Assembly: GCA_023433345.1 (NCBI GenBank)
Contig: JAEZDA010000042.1
Span: forward strand, 1 to 33,904
Length of the DNA: 33,904 bases
Direction of reading: 5' to 3'
Origin: Bacteroidota bacterium
GTDB lineage: Bacteria > Bacteroidota > Bacteroidia > Chitinophagales > Chitinophagaceae
A program made the position numbers and the translations under genes. How positions within the stretch are numbered: the first letter of the stretch is position 1; each line of letters starts with the position of its first letter. The notes below the pieces were generated by a model. That model was not told the origin of the DNA. It saw nothing but the letters and a program-made list of their open reading frames with translations, and did no database searches. This document shows, in pieces, positions 25,828 through 33,009 of the stretch.

Positions 25828-26844
25828 ATGAAATATGAAATAGGAGATAAGATAATTGTGCTGCACTCAAAGGAGGAAGGAAAAGTAATAGATATCATCA
25901 ACGACAAAATGGTGATGATCGAGGTGAGAGGAGTGAGGTTTCCTGCTTACATGGACCAAATCGATTTTCCTTATTTCACCATGTTTTCGCAGCAAACTCC
26001 TAAGCCAGTTCAGAAGAAGGTGATATATGTTGACCAGGTAAGGCAAGAGAAGAAACACGTAAAGAAAAAGGGTAGCGGCGGAGTCTTCCTTAGTTTTTTG
26101 CCGGTGTTTGACAAAGACGTATTCGAAGATGATGTTGTAGAAAAATTAAAGGTATTTCTGGTGAATCAAAATGAAGAAGATTACAACTTCAGCTATCATT
26201 TGCTGTTTGGTGGTGATGTTCATTTTCAATTGGAGAATAAGATCAATGGTCTTTCCGAATTTTACCTTCACGACGTAAATTTTGAGGACATGAATGACGG
26301 ACCTCGGTTTGAGTTCGAGTTTGCCCAACAAAAGCCTGTGAAGGGCAAGGCCGAATTCCAGGAGGTTTCATTTAAATTTAAGGCAAAGCAATTGTTCAAG
26401 AAAATAGAGGAGACTCAGGCTAAACAGGAAGCTACCTTCGCCTACCTACTCTTTCAGGAGTTTCCTGATAAAGTTGAAGTTGAAAAAATCGATCTTTCAA
26501 AGTTGAACAAGGCGGGTTTCAGAATGTATGATGCTACCAAGGGGAAGGAATTTCTTCCGCCTGCGAGGTCAGTAATCGATTTGCACATAGAAAAGCTAAC
26601 TGATCAGCCTGGCGATCTTTCTACACCGGAAATACTTGACCTGCAACTTTTAAGCTTTGAGAAATACTATGAGCTGGCAGTGTTAAATAATCTGCCCTCC
26701 TTTATTGTGGTTCATGGAATAGGTGAAGGTGTGCTTCGCGAGGCTTTGCATGAAAAGCTGAAATTTAAAAAGGAAGTAAAATCTTTCGTTAATCAGCATC
26801 ACCCAAGGTATGGTTATGGAGCAACAGAAATTTTCTTCAAATAG
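25828..26844 (+). CDS. DUF2027 / Smr domain protein (MutS2-type nuclease domain without MutS)
   Basis: The 338-residue protein opens with a small beta domain (MKYEIGDKIIVLHSKEEGKV, then VRFPAYMDQIDFPYF), matching DUF2027. A middle beta-rich region (~90-230) with repeated Phe/Glu strands follows. The C-terminal Smr domain has Leu-His (His253, IDLHIEKL) and HGIGEG at 296-301, then GATEIFF. Smr domains nick nucleic acids, and the HGxG motif is the catalytic-type loop. In MutS2 they are joined to an ATPase; here they are joined to a Bacteroidota-specific front end with no ATPase or MutS core. A role in RNA quality control or recombination is a family inference only. It follows the permease by 32 bases and converges on yitT (15-base gap). 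Confidence 0.87.
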   Translation: MKYEIGDKIIVLHSKEEGKVIDIINDKMVMIEVRGVRFPAYMDQIDFPYFTMFSQQTPKPVQKKVIYVDQVRQEKKHVKKKGSGGVFLSFLPVFDKDVFEDDVVEKLKVFLVNQNEEDYNFSYHLLFGGDVHFQLENKINGLSEFYLHDVNFEDMNDGPRFEFEFAQQKPVKGKAEFQEVSFKFKAKQLFKKIEETQAKQEATFAYLLFQEFPDKVEVEKIDLSKLNKAGFRMYDATKGKEFLPPARSVIDLHIEKLTDQPGDLSTPEILDLQLLSFEKYYELAVLNNLPSFIVVHGIGEGVLREALHEKLKFKKEVKSFVNQHHPRYGYGATEIFFK

Positions 26845-26859
26845 CCGCGGGAATTTTAA

Positions 26860-27816
26860 TCATTTCAGTCGCCGTTTTTTTATCATTCCTCCTTTCATGT
26901 CTTTTACGCTGCTCATCACTACAAAGGCGTTCGGATCAATTTTCGTTACTTCCAGTTTGAGCTTGCCAACTTCGAGCCGAGTGATAACCGTGTAAATGAT
27001 CTTCATGTCGTAAAGACGCTCCCCGCTTTTACCGTGGCCGCGTTCACCTTTATAAATCGTTACTCCGCGCCCCATTTTGTTTATGATCACCTCCCGGATC
27101 TTATCGGCTTTCATAGAAATGATTGTAACCGCAGTGTATTCTTCAATTCCTTCTATAACAAAATCGACGGTTTTTGAAGCAGATAAATAGGTGAGCATTG
27201 CGTATAAGGCGGTTTCAACACTCAGCAGCCAAGCCGCCAGGGAAAAGATCAGAATATTTATGATCATTATCACATCACCGATGGTTAGCCCTGTTCTTTT
27301 ACTTATTGCGATTGCCAATACTTCGGTGCCATCGAGCACTGCGCCTCCTCTAACGGCCAGTCCGATGCCGGCGCCAAGAAAGAAACCACCAAAAATTGCG
27401 ACAAGTAGTTTATCGTTAGTGACTATCGGGTAGGGGATAAAGGCGGTGCATACTGCGAGCATTAAAATACATAAGGCGGTTTTAAAAGCGAATCGTGAAT
27501 CAATCGCTCTTATCCCGATTGCAACAAATGGCATGTTGATGCACACAAGCACGAGGGGAAGATACCAGCCCTCAAGCATAGATATTAAAAGTGAGATGCC
27601 GGTGGCGCCGCCGTCGAGAAATTGATTAGGAATTAAAAATCCTTTAAGCCCAAAGCCTGCAGACAATACTCCGGCACTCATCATGAAAATATCGGTGAGC
27701 AACCTTGTAGCCTCTATCCTGAGTTCCTTTTGCCTCTTTGCGGAAGAGTAGCGGCTGGTTGCTATCGAATGTCTTCCAAACAATAGCTCAGAAATATTTC
27801 TTACAACACCAGGCAT
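26860..27816 (-). CDS. YitT family membrane protein with DUF2179 domain
   Basis: The 318-residue protein has five or more membrane helices, including LPLVLVCINMPFVAIG and the Gly-rich GGFFLGAGIGLAVRGG segment. A conserved extracytoplasmic loop contains GGATGISLL. The C-terminal soluble DUF2179 domain starts near EYTAVTIISMKADKIREVI and contains GVTIYKGERGHGKSGERLYD. This arrangement is the YitT/YqfU family (DUF161/DUF2179), widespread membrane proteins of unknown substrate. A charged, Arg-rich N-terminal ~45 residues precede the first helix and are unusual in length. A palindrome overlaps its likely promoter. It is a single gene, divergent from rnpB. Confidence 0.87.
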   Translation of the reverse strand: MPGVVRNISELLFGRHSIATSRYSSAKRQKELRIEATRLLTDIFMMSAGVLSAGFGLKGFLIPNQFLDGGATGISLLISMLEGWYLPLVLVCINMPFVAIGIRAIDSRFAFKTALCILMLAVCTAFIPYPIVTNDKLLVAIFGGFFLGAGIGLAVRGGAVLDGTEVLAIAISKRTGLTIGDVIMIINILIFSLAAWLLSVETALYAMLTYLSASKTVDFVIEGIEEYTAVTIISMKADKIREVIINKMGRGVTIYKGERGHGKSGERLYDMKIIYTVITRLEVGKLKLEVTKIDPNAFVVMSSVKDMKGGMIKKRRLK

Positions 27817-27857
27817 AATAATTTTTTGAAGATGGAGGTTCGTGCTCCTATGAAAGT

Positions 27858-27876
27858 TACAACATGAATTGTTGTA
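27858..27876. promoter_or_regulatory. Perfect 7+7 inverted repeat between yitT and rnpB
   Basis: TACAACA (27858-27864) and TGTTGTA (27870-27876) flank TGAAT. On the minus strand it runs into TAACTTTC (27852-27859), a one-mismatch -7 element for yitT. The placement suits a repressor operator for yitT. Confidence 0.4.
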
Positions 27877-27912
27877 TTTTTCAGATTTTCTCCATTCGGG
27901 AAATGGAAACTG

Positions 27913-27920
27913 TACCTTTA
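27913..27920 (+). promoter_or_regulatory. Putative -7 element for rnpB
   Basis: TACCTTTA differs from TAnnTTTG only in the last base. It lies immediately before the predicted 5' end of the RNase P RNA, at a distance that fits a start near 27924-27927. Confidence 0.4.
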
Positions 27921-27923
27921 CAT

Positions 27924-28306
27924 TCTATCAGCCGGCTATCGTTCTTCGTTAGGAAGGAAGGAAAGTCCGGACAGCAAAAGGCAGCGCACCGGCTAACGGC
28001 CGGCTGTTCGCCGAAGGGCGAATAAGAGAAAGTGCCACAGGAAATAACCGTTCTGTTTTGCAGAATAAGGGTGAAAATGTGAGGTAAGAGCTCACAGCAG
28101 CTATTGGTAACATTAGTTGCGGGTAAACCTTGCGTGCTGAAATGTCATGTAAACCCCAATTTTTTGCTCGCCTGGCAAAAGTTGAAAAACTGTTGGGGAG
28201 GGTAGGCAGATTGAGCCCTTCAGTAATGGTGGGCCGAGATAAATGATAGCCATTCCGGCTAAAACCGGGATAACAGAATCCGGCTTATGGCTGATAGATT
28301 TTTTTT
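27924..28306 (+). ncRNA. rnpB: RNase P RNA (M1 RNA), bacterial type A
   Basis: The core is the universal GGAAAGTCCGGAC block near 27960-27972, followed by further conserved segments, including GAGGTAAGAGCTCACA near 28081. The 3' conserved block ACAGAATCCGGCTTAT is near 28273. The closing helix P1 pairs TCTATCAGCC (27924-27933) with GGCTGATAGA (28289-28298), fixing both ends of the ~375-base RNA. A T run follows (28299-28306), so P1 and the run can act as the terminator. The RNA is the catalytic subunit that trims 5' leaders of pre-tRNAs. The protein subunit (rnpA) is not in this window. Confidence 0.95.
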
Positions 28307-28626
28307 AAGGGGAGAGATGGGGTTTTGGTGAGGAAGGGCGGTGAGCGGGTGTGGGAGGGAGAAGGTGGATTCGCATCAAGAGGAAAAACGGCCCTTCGAT
28401 TGGATAGTTAAGCACCCCTCGCCAATAAAATCACCCCTTACAGAAAAGCACTATTTACCCGAAAGTGATCCTTTTTGAATGAAAATGTCAAATTATCACG
28501 CAGTAATTAGCCAATGGTGACAAACTCCGGGACCCGGGTGCGTCGGTTCGGTTGAAATTATGCTGTGCGAGGAGTTCTAATTCATGTAGAATCCAGCTAT
28601 TTCATCTGTAAGGTTGTCTATCTATC
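28307..28626. other. Gene-free stretch after rnpB, with a G-rich tract
   Basis: About 320 bases with no credible gene. 28308-28374 is strongly purine-rich (GGGGAGAGATGGGG, then GGGCGGTGAGCGGGTGTGGG and AGGG). Four G3 runs lie within 28336-28359, with loops of 8, 3 and 1, so a G-quadruplex on the + strand is possible. Beyond it, CACCCCT occurs twice, at 28413-28419 and 28432-28438 (19 bases apart). A GC-rich ACCCGGGT palindrome lies near 28532. The plus-strand frame through the tract (ending at a TAA near 28411) and the Pro-rich antisense frame lack start signals and look like composition artefacts. The rest shows nothing. Confidence 0.5.
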
Positions 28627-29232
28627 CTATCGAGGGAATTGAGAGCAACTATTAAAGTAGCATTTTTTAATTTCATTCCATTCATCCCGTATGTAACTAT
28701 AATAAACCGTATCGCGCAAGCTGCCGTCTGAATTAATAATGTGCCTCCGGAAAATCCCTTCCTTAACAGCCCCGAGCTTTTCCATTGCTTTTTGTGACCT
28801 TATATTTAATAAACTTGTTTTCAACTCCACGCGGTTCAATTCTAACTCCTGAAACGCATATTCAAGTAAAAGAAATTTGCATGCAGCATTCAGTCCCGAC
28901 CCATGGAGGTCGCGGGCATACCAGGACCAACCTATCTCTAATCTCCGATGTTCAAAAGCGATCGAGCCATACCTCGTACTTCCTGCCCATCGTCTGCTCT
29001 GCTTGTCGAACACAGCAAAGGGCATGGAAATTTGCTGATCCTTTTCAGAAAGTGCTGCGAAGAAATAGTTTTTAAATTCACCTTTGCCACAAATTTTGGC
29101 TTGGGTGAATTCCCAAATCGATTGATCATTGGCCACCTTCCAAAGCTCTTCGAAATGATTTTCTGCCAATGGTTCCAACCTGGCCCTTTCATTCTCGAGA
29201 AATTTCAACTGGTTAAAAAGCTTATCCTTCAT
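28627..29232 (-). CDS. GNAT family N-acetyltransferase (RimJ/RimL-like)
   Basis: The 201-residue protein fits the RimJ/RimL-type GNAT fold, which transfers acetyl from acetyl-CoA to an amine. N-terminal region: LENERARLEPLAENHFEELW. Central strands include GSTRYGSIAFEHRRLEIGWSW. The acetyl-CoA-binding helix region reads LNAACKFLLLEYAF, followed by the conserved VELKTSLLNIRSQKAMEKLGA, which is strongly diagnostic. It ends in a Tyr-rich strand (DTVYYSYIRDEW). The usual acceptor is a protein N-terminus or an amino group on an antibiotic or small molecule; none can be singled out. Its start lies inside the end of the upstream Nudix gene (11-base overlap), so translation of the two is probably coupled. 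It is the last gene of a five-gene minus-strand block. Confidence 0.88.
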   Translation of the reverse strand: MKDKLFNQLKFLENERARLEPLAENHFEELWKVANDQSIWEFTQAKICGKGEFKNYFFAALSEKDQQISMPFAVFDKQSRRWAGSTRYGSIAFEHRRLEIGWSWYARDLHGSGLNAACKFLLLEYAFQELELNRVELKTSLLNIRSQKAMEKLGAVKEGIFRRHIINSDGSLRDTVYYSYIRDEWNEIKKCYFNSCSQFPR

Positions 29233-29689
29233 GGATTAAATTTTTTATCATCCTCGCAACCAATTTATCGATGGGTAAGGAAACTGAATCTTCGGTAAAG
29301 TCATTCCAGGAAATGAATCTGAAAGTTTCCGTCTCCCCATTTTTTTTATAAGCTTCCATTTGCGCTTCATCAAACTCGAATGGGCTGGAACGCAATTGTA
29401 CCGCTATCTCCTCCAAAGCTCTCACGAGGTAATAAACAGATATGATTTGATGGTCGGGGTTGAATGCACTCCTTTGATAAAAATCAGTTGTGTAAAAGTG
29501 CCTTTCAACTTCAATGCGCAAATTCATTTCCTCAAGAAATTCTCTTTTAAGGCAATCAATCGTCCCTTCACCCGGTTCAAGGCCGCCACCACAAAATTTT
29601 GTAAGCCTCATTCCTCGAATAAGCTCGTCGCTTACGAGTACCTCCCTTTTGTCATTTATCAAAATTCCGTAAACGCGGATGTTAAACAT
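29222..29689 (-). CDS. Nudix hydrolase
   Basis: This 155-residue hydrolase of nucleoside diphosphates linked to another moiety needs a divalent metal. The Nudix box reads GGLEPGEGTIDCLKREFLEE, then MNLRI, so the G-x5-E-x7-REUxEE spacing is intact. The usual Gly after REUxEEx is Asn (EEMNL), a common tolerated change. The start at 29689 (MFNIRVYGILINDKREVLV) is chosen because it fits the fold; an ATG 16 codons earlier lies within corA and adds a Ser/Gln-rich leader. It overlaps corA by 8 bases at its start and the GNAT gene by 11 at its end. A cleaning or repair role in the same operon is an inference; its substrate is unknown. Confidence 0.9.
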   Translation of the reverse strand: MFNIRVYGILINDKREVLVSDELIRGMRLTKFCGGGLEPGEGTIDCLKREFLEEMNLRIEVERHFYTTDFYQRSAFNPDHQIISVYYLVRALEEIAVQLRSSPFEFDEAQMEAYKKNGETETFRFISWNDFTEDSVSLPIDKLVARMIKNLIHEG

Positions 29690-30632
29690 TAGTGCTCTTC
29701 TTTGACCGTCGGAGGAATTTATAAATTGCGAAGGCAAGTATTATTGCCGAAATGGCAACAGGTATCCAGAATGCATAGTGCGACTCATTATAAGGAAGCG
29801 GAACGTTCATTCCATAGATACTTGCTATTAAAATCGGAATACTTAGGTAAATGGTCAGCGTACTGAGGCGCTTCAACACTTCGTTTTGATTGTTACTGAT
29901 TATACTCGCAAAAGCATCGAGTGTGCTGATTAGAATAGTGGTGTAAGTATTTGCCGTTTCAAGGGCCTGGGAGGTTTCAATAATAAGGTCATCCAGAAAA
30001 TCTTTCTCCTCATCATTCATCTGCAGAAAATTAGTTCTCGCCATCTTCATCATCAGCAATTCATTACTCCGAAGTGCCGTAACAAAATAGACAAGACTTT
30101 TCTGGATCCGCATGAGCTGAAAAAGTTCTTCATTTCTGTTTGCAGCATATAACTGTTGCTCAAGCGTATTGCGGCGTTGATTTATTTCCTTAAGGTGTTC
30201 CTGGAAAGTAGTAGTGATCTTTTCAAAGATCTTTAATACCATCATGTTAGGCTTCCCCGGCTGCCGGTTTTGAAAGCTGTTCAGAAATTTTTTTATTGCT
30301 TCATTCTCAAACGAGTTCACTGTTACAACCTGTCCGTGAGTTAGAATTATACAAATAGGAATGGTGATGAAAAATGCATCGCTGTCATTGAAAGAATTAT
30401 TTTCGGTTGGAGTTTTAATTACTATCAGCTTCACGTCATCCTCTGTCTCGTACCTGCTTCTTTCATCAATGTCCAGCGAGTCTTTTAGGAAGTCCAGCGG
30501 AATATTTAGCGTATTACTTAGTTCAGTGAATTCTTCCTGCTTAAGTGGGGGCAGGATGTTCACCCAGGTGCCGGGATCGGGCTTATCAACCGCTACAGTT
30601 CTTTTCTCAAGTATCTTGAAATATTGAATCAT
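29682..30632 (-). CDS. corA: CorA family divalent metal (magnesium) transporter
   Basis: This 316-residue inner-membrane channel has the large cytosolic N-terminal domain of CorA proteins, with its long coiled helices (FQEHLKEINQRRNTLEQQLY). Two C-terminal membrane helices follow. The signature YGMN, at the end of the first, is at 273-276 (GMN 274-276), followed by NVPLPYNES rather than the classical MPE loop. This variation is common outside Proteobacteria. The start at 30632 is set by the TGA/ATG overlap with dapF (bases 30629-30632, ATGA read on the minus strand). An earlier ATG eight codons upstream lies inside dapF. Mg2+ is the usual substrate, but Co2+ or Ni2+ are possible. It is the third gene of a tightly overlapping block. 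Confidence 0.9.
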   Translation of the reverse strand: MIQYFKILEKRTVAVDKPDPGTWVNILPPLKQEEFTELSNTLNIPLDFLKDSLDIDERSRYETEDDVKLIVIKTPTENNSFNDSDAFFITIPICIILTHGQVVTVNSFENEAIKKFLNSFQNRQPGKPNMMVLKIFEKITTTFQEHLKEINQRRNTLEQQLYAANRNEELFQLMRIQKSLVYFVTALRSNELLMMKMARTNFLQMNDEEKDFLDDLIIETSQALETANTYTTILISTLDAFASIISNNQNEVLKRLSTLTIYLSIPILIASIYGMNVPLPYNESHYAFWIPVAISAIILAFAIYKFLRRSKKSTNV

Positions 30633-31426
30633 TTTACGCTTTCCATTATTGTCCATTCACCACGAAATACAAAGGATGCAGGGCCACAAAGCCAGATATT
30701 ATCAAACTCCGAATCGCTTATTTTATTGAACTCCACGCTCAATAAACCTCCCGGTGTTTTTACTTCAACCTGGTTAAAGCCTCGTGGATTATGAGCGCTT
30801 GCCAGTGCCGCAGCTGTAACGCCCGTGCCACAACTCAACGTTTCATTTTCAACGCCTCGTTCATAGGTGCGAACACCTATTGAAGCGTCGCCGATCGTTT
30901 CCACAAAATTTACATTTATCCCTTCCTCAATGTATTTTCTTGAATTTCGTATCTCCCTGCCTTGCTGTTCCACGTTAATGCCTTCCAGCGACCCGACGAA
31001 TTTCACATAATGTGGTGAGCCGGTATCTAATATTGCATGGTGAGAATTTTCTTCAATACTTTTTACGTCCTGCATTTTGAGCCTCACCTCATTTCTATGA
31101 TCGATCTCCGCTTCATGAGCGCCATCCGCTGCCAGAAAATTGTAGGTAAACTTTTTAATGCCCATGTTGAAGGCATACATTACCATACATCGTCCTCCAT
31201 TTCCGCACATCGTACTAGGCTTGCCATCTGAATTATAATATACCATTTCGAAATCATAGCCTTCCTTGTCACCAAATAATAAAAGACCATCTGCCCCTAT
31301 TCCGAAATGCCTGTGGCACATCAGGCGGATATCCCTTTCCGTTAGTGAACTGAAATTTTTTTGCCTGTTATCAAGAATGATAAAATCATTCCCCGTGCCC
31401 TGGTATTTATCGAATGAAAATGTCAT
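30629..31426 (-). CDS. dapF: Diaminopimelate epimerase
   Basis: DapF converts LL- to meso-diaminopimelate, the precursor of lysine and peptidoglycan. The 265 residues carry both catalytic cysteines: C74 in MCGNGGRC and C199 in LSCGTGVTAAA, the thiol pair of the cofactor-independent epimerase fold. It opens with FDKYQGTGNDFIILD, the family's canonical N-terminus, and AADGAHEAEI provides substrate contacts. The start at 31426 gives this N-terminus; a TTG at 31432 adds only two residues. Its TGA overlaps the ATG of corA, a classic coupled junction. It follows the nucleoside phosphorylase gene by six bases. Confidence 0.94.
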   Translation of the reverse strand: MTFSFDKYQGTGNDFIILDNRQKNFSSLTERDIRLMCHRHFGIGADGLLLFGDKEGYDFEMVYYNSDGKPSTMCGNGGRCMVMYAFNMGIKKFTYNFLAADGAHEAEIDHRNEVRLKMQDVKSIEENSHHAILDTGSPHYVKFVGSLEGINVEQQGREIRNSRKYIEEGINVNFVETIGDASIGVRTYERGVENETLSCGTGVTAAALASAHNPRGFNQVEVKTPGGLLSVEFNKISDSEFDNIWLCGPASFVFRGEWTIMESVK

Positions 31427-31432
31427 TCTCAA

Positions 31433-32308
31433 TTATATTTTTTCGATTACAGGAAGTGCCTTCTGTATCAATGCTTCCACCGCTGCCTGGCCATTTGAAC
31501 TAAAAGTTTTCGATATTCTGTTAGCAACGATTGCATTGAGAGACAGGGCCTGATGCCCCATAAGTTTGCTCATACCATATATTGCCGATGTTTCCATTTC
31601 AAAATTGCTTATTCGGTAGTTGCCGAATTCAAAAGTTGTGAGCTGATCAATTAATGAGGGAATACGCAAACCAAGCCTAAGCACCCGGCCCTGGGGCGCA
31701 TAAAAGCCCGGGCAGGTAACAGTTATCCCTTTATGAAAGCCATCTACGAACTCCTTAAGCAAACCAATGCCTGCACCGGCAATATAAGGCGAGGTTACGG
31801 CACTGTGAAGTTGTGTATGAGTAACGAAGGCATGCAAAAGTTGCTTCTCCTCTTCATTATTGCTGTTCTGATAGAAATTCAAAAGATTGTCTAACCCGAT
31901 CGCATGAGTGCCGGCCACAAAACTGTCAACCGGTACCCCGGCCTGAAGCGAACCGGATGTGCCGATCCTTATTATCTGAAGAGATTTTAGTTCCGGCCTG
32001 ATCATGCGTGTTTCGAAATCAATATTGGCAAGCGCATCGAGTTCGTTGAAAACAATGTCGATATTATCCGGACCTATTCCTGTACTTACTACAGTGATTC
32101 TCTTTTTGCCAACATAACCTGTGTGCGTGACAAATTCCCGATGTTGATTTTTTACTTCAACCTTATCAAAATGCTTGCTTACCTCTCTCACCCTGTCCGG
32201 ATCGCCAACGGTAATTATCGTGTCTGCAATTTCTTCGGGCCTGCAATCAAGGTGATAAATTGCTCCCCGGGAAGTAATTATTAATTCGGAGGCTGCGATC
32301 GGGTTCAT
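31433..32308 (-). CDS. Nucleoside phosphorylase (PNP/UDP family, uridine-phosphorylase-like)
   Basis: The 291-residue protein belongs to the phosphorylase superfamily that splits nucleosides with phosphate to a base and ribose-1-phosphate. The phosphate-binding loop region is ITVGDPDRVREVSKHF. The substrate regions include VVSTGIGPDNIDIVFNEL and IIRIGTSGSLQAGVP. The base/ribose-binding block is NFEMETSAIYG, with the conserved Glu-Met-Glu. The family's length is usually 240-290, so this is at the long end, with an inserted Gln/Asn/Glu-rich loop near residues 150-165. The nucleoside preferred (uridine, inosine or a deoxynucleoside) is not clear, so no symbol is given. It is the first gene of the block that continues with dapF. 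I see no strict promoter element upstream. Confidence 0.88.
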   Translation of the reverse strand: MNPIAASELIITSRGAIYHLDCRPEEIADTIITVGDPDRVREVSKHFDKVEVKNQHREFVTHTGYVGKKRITVVSTGIGPDNIDIVFNELDALANIDFETRMIRPELKSLQIIRIGTSGSLQAGVPVDSFVAGTHAIGLDNLLNFYQNSNNEEEKQLLHAFVTHTQLHSAVTSPYIAGAGIGLLKEFVDGFHKGITVTCPGFYAPQGRVLRLGLRIPSLIDQLTTFEFGNYRISNFEMETSAIYGMSKLMGHQALSLNAIVANRISKTFSSNGQAAVEALIQKALPVIEKI

Positions 32309-32393
32309 ATAGTTTTTATTCAGGAAGTGAGTCTGTTGATTGATTTTATTTTGTCGCTAAAATAACTTTATTTTGCAACACCTTAGTTAAAAA

Positions 32394-32464
32394 GGTCCTT
32401 TGGCCGAGTGGCTAGGCAAAGCTCTGCAAAAGCTTCTACAGCGGTTCGAATCCGCTAGGGACCT
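32394..32464 (+). tRNA. tRNA-Cys (anticodon GCA)
   Basis: A cloverleaf fits. The acceptor GGTCCTT (32394-32400) pairs with AGGGACC, and the discriminator U is at 32464. The D arm begins GGCCGAGTGG. The anticodon stem AAGCT/AGCTT encloses loop CTGCAAA, with anticodon GCA at 32426-32428. A T arm AGCGG/CCGCT with TTCGAAT follows. The U73 discriminator is a Cys identity element. CCA is not encoded. Length is 71 bases, without CCA. Confidence 0.95.
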
Positions 32465-32471
32465 CTCAACT

Positions 32472-32499
32472 GCCGGAGCAAATGCCCGGCTTTTTTTTT
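32472..32499 (+). terminator. Rho-independent terminator after tRNA-Cys
   Basis: GCCGG (32472-32476) pairs with CCGGC (32486-32490), followed by a run of nine T (32491-32499). It lies eight bases past the tRNA and ends seven bases before the next gene's ATG. Confidence 0.85.
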
Positions 32500-32506
32500 A
32501 GTTATT

Positions 32507-32908
32507 ATGCAGAACAAAGGCTGGCACATTACCGGTATCACTGCAGGGTTGCTCCTGATTCTTGTTTGTTTTTTGCCCTGGACGCATTACGTATCAATCA
32601 ATGAAACTTTCACCGGTTATCATGTAAAACGTTTTCCTAATGGTCCTTATTATGGCAGGGCGGGGCTTATCATAACCATTCTTACAGGTATAATATTGTT
32701 GGGAATGCTTGTTAACCGAACGTGGATTAAGAAGGTAAATTTATTCCTCGCGGCCATGCAGGTAGCATACGCGGTGCGCACCTATATCTTATTTACCAGT
32801 TCAATATTTCCGGGTGAGGTGGAAAAGAAGGCCGGGGTTATTATGTTGATTCCCCTCTCAGTGATCCTGCTTATAAGCTCGGTATTTCCAAAAGGAGGAG
32901 GGAAATAA
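32507..32908 (+). CDS. Small integral membrane protein, unknown function
   Basis: I do not recognise the family. The 133 residues contain four hydrophobic stretches: ITAGLLLILVCFLPW (~10-24), GLIITILTGIILLGMLV (~53-69), a central FLAAMQVAYAVRTYILF, and IMLIPLSVILLISSVF near the C-terminus. A polar loop after the first helix (SINETFTGYHVKRFPNGPYYG) is probably outside. Four-helix proteins of this sort are common and unassigned in Bacteroidota. Its ATG is only seven bases after the terminator T run of tRNA-Cys, with no promoter element between. It must be read through from the tRNA transcript or start within or before the tRNA. That makes the gene's expression a question, though the coding pattern is convincing. 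Confidence 0.65.
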   Translation: MQNKGWHITGITAGLLLILVCFLPWTHYVSINETFTGYHVKRFPNGPYYGRAGLIITILTGIILLGMLVNRTWIKKVNLFLAAMQVAYAVRTYILFTSSIFPGEVEKKAGVIMLIPLSVILLISSVFPKGGGK

Positions 32909-33009
32909 TTTAGCTACTGTTTCCTGGTTTAGATTCTTGTTTTGCCGGGAGAGATCGCGGAAAATTCATTACTCGTGCCTTTAACCTCCGCCTTGTGCCT
33001 GAACTTTTC

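Noticed and set aside
28310..28411. An open plus-strand frame through the G-rich tract after rnpB, and its Pro-rich antisense
   Set aside because: No start codon with support and no family resemblance; composition explains the openness.
28531..28545. ACCCGGGT palindrome and flanking CGGG repeats as an attachment site or integration scar
   Set aside because: Too short, with no matching copy elsewhere in the window and no integrase nearby.
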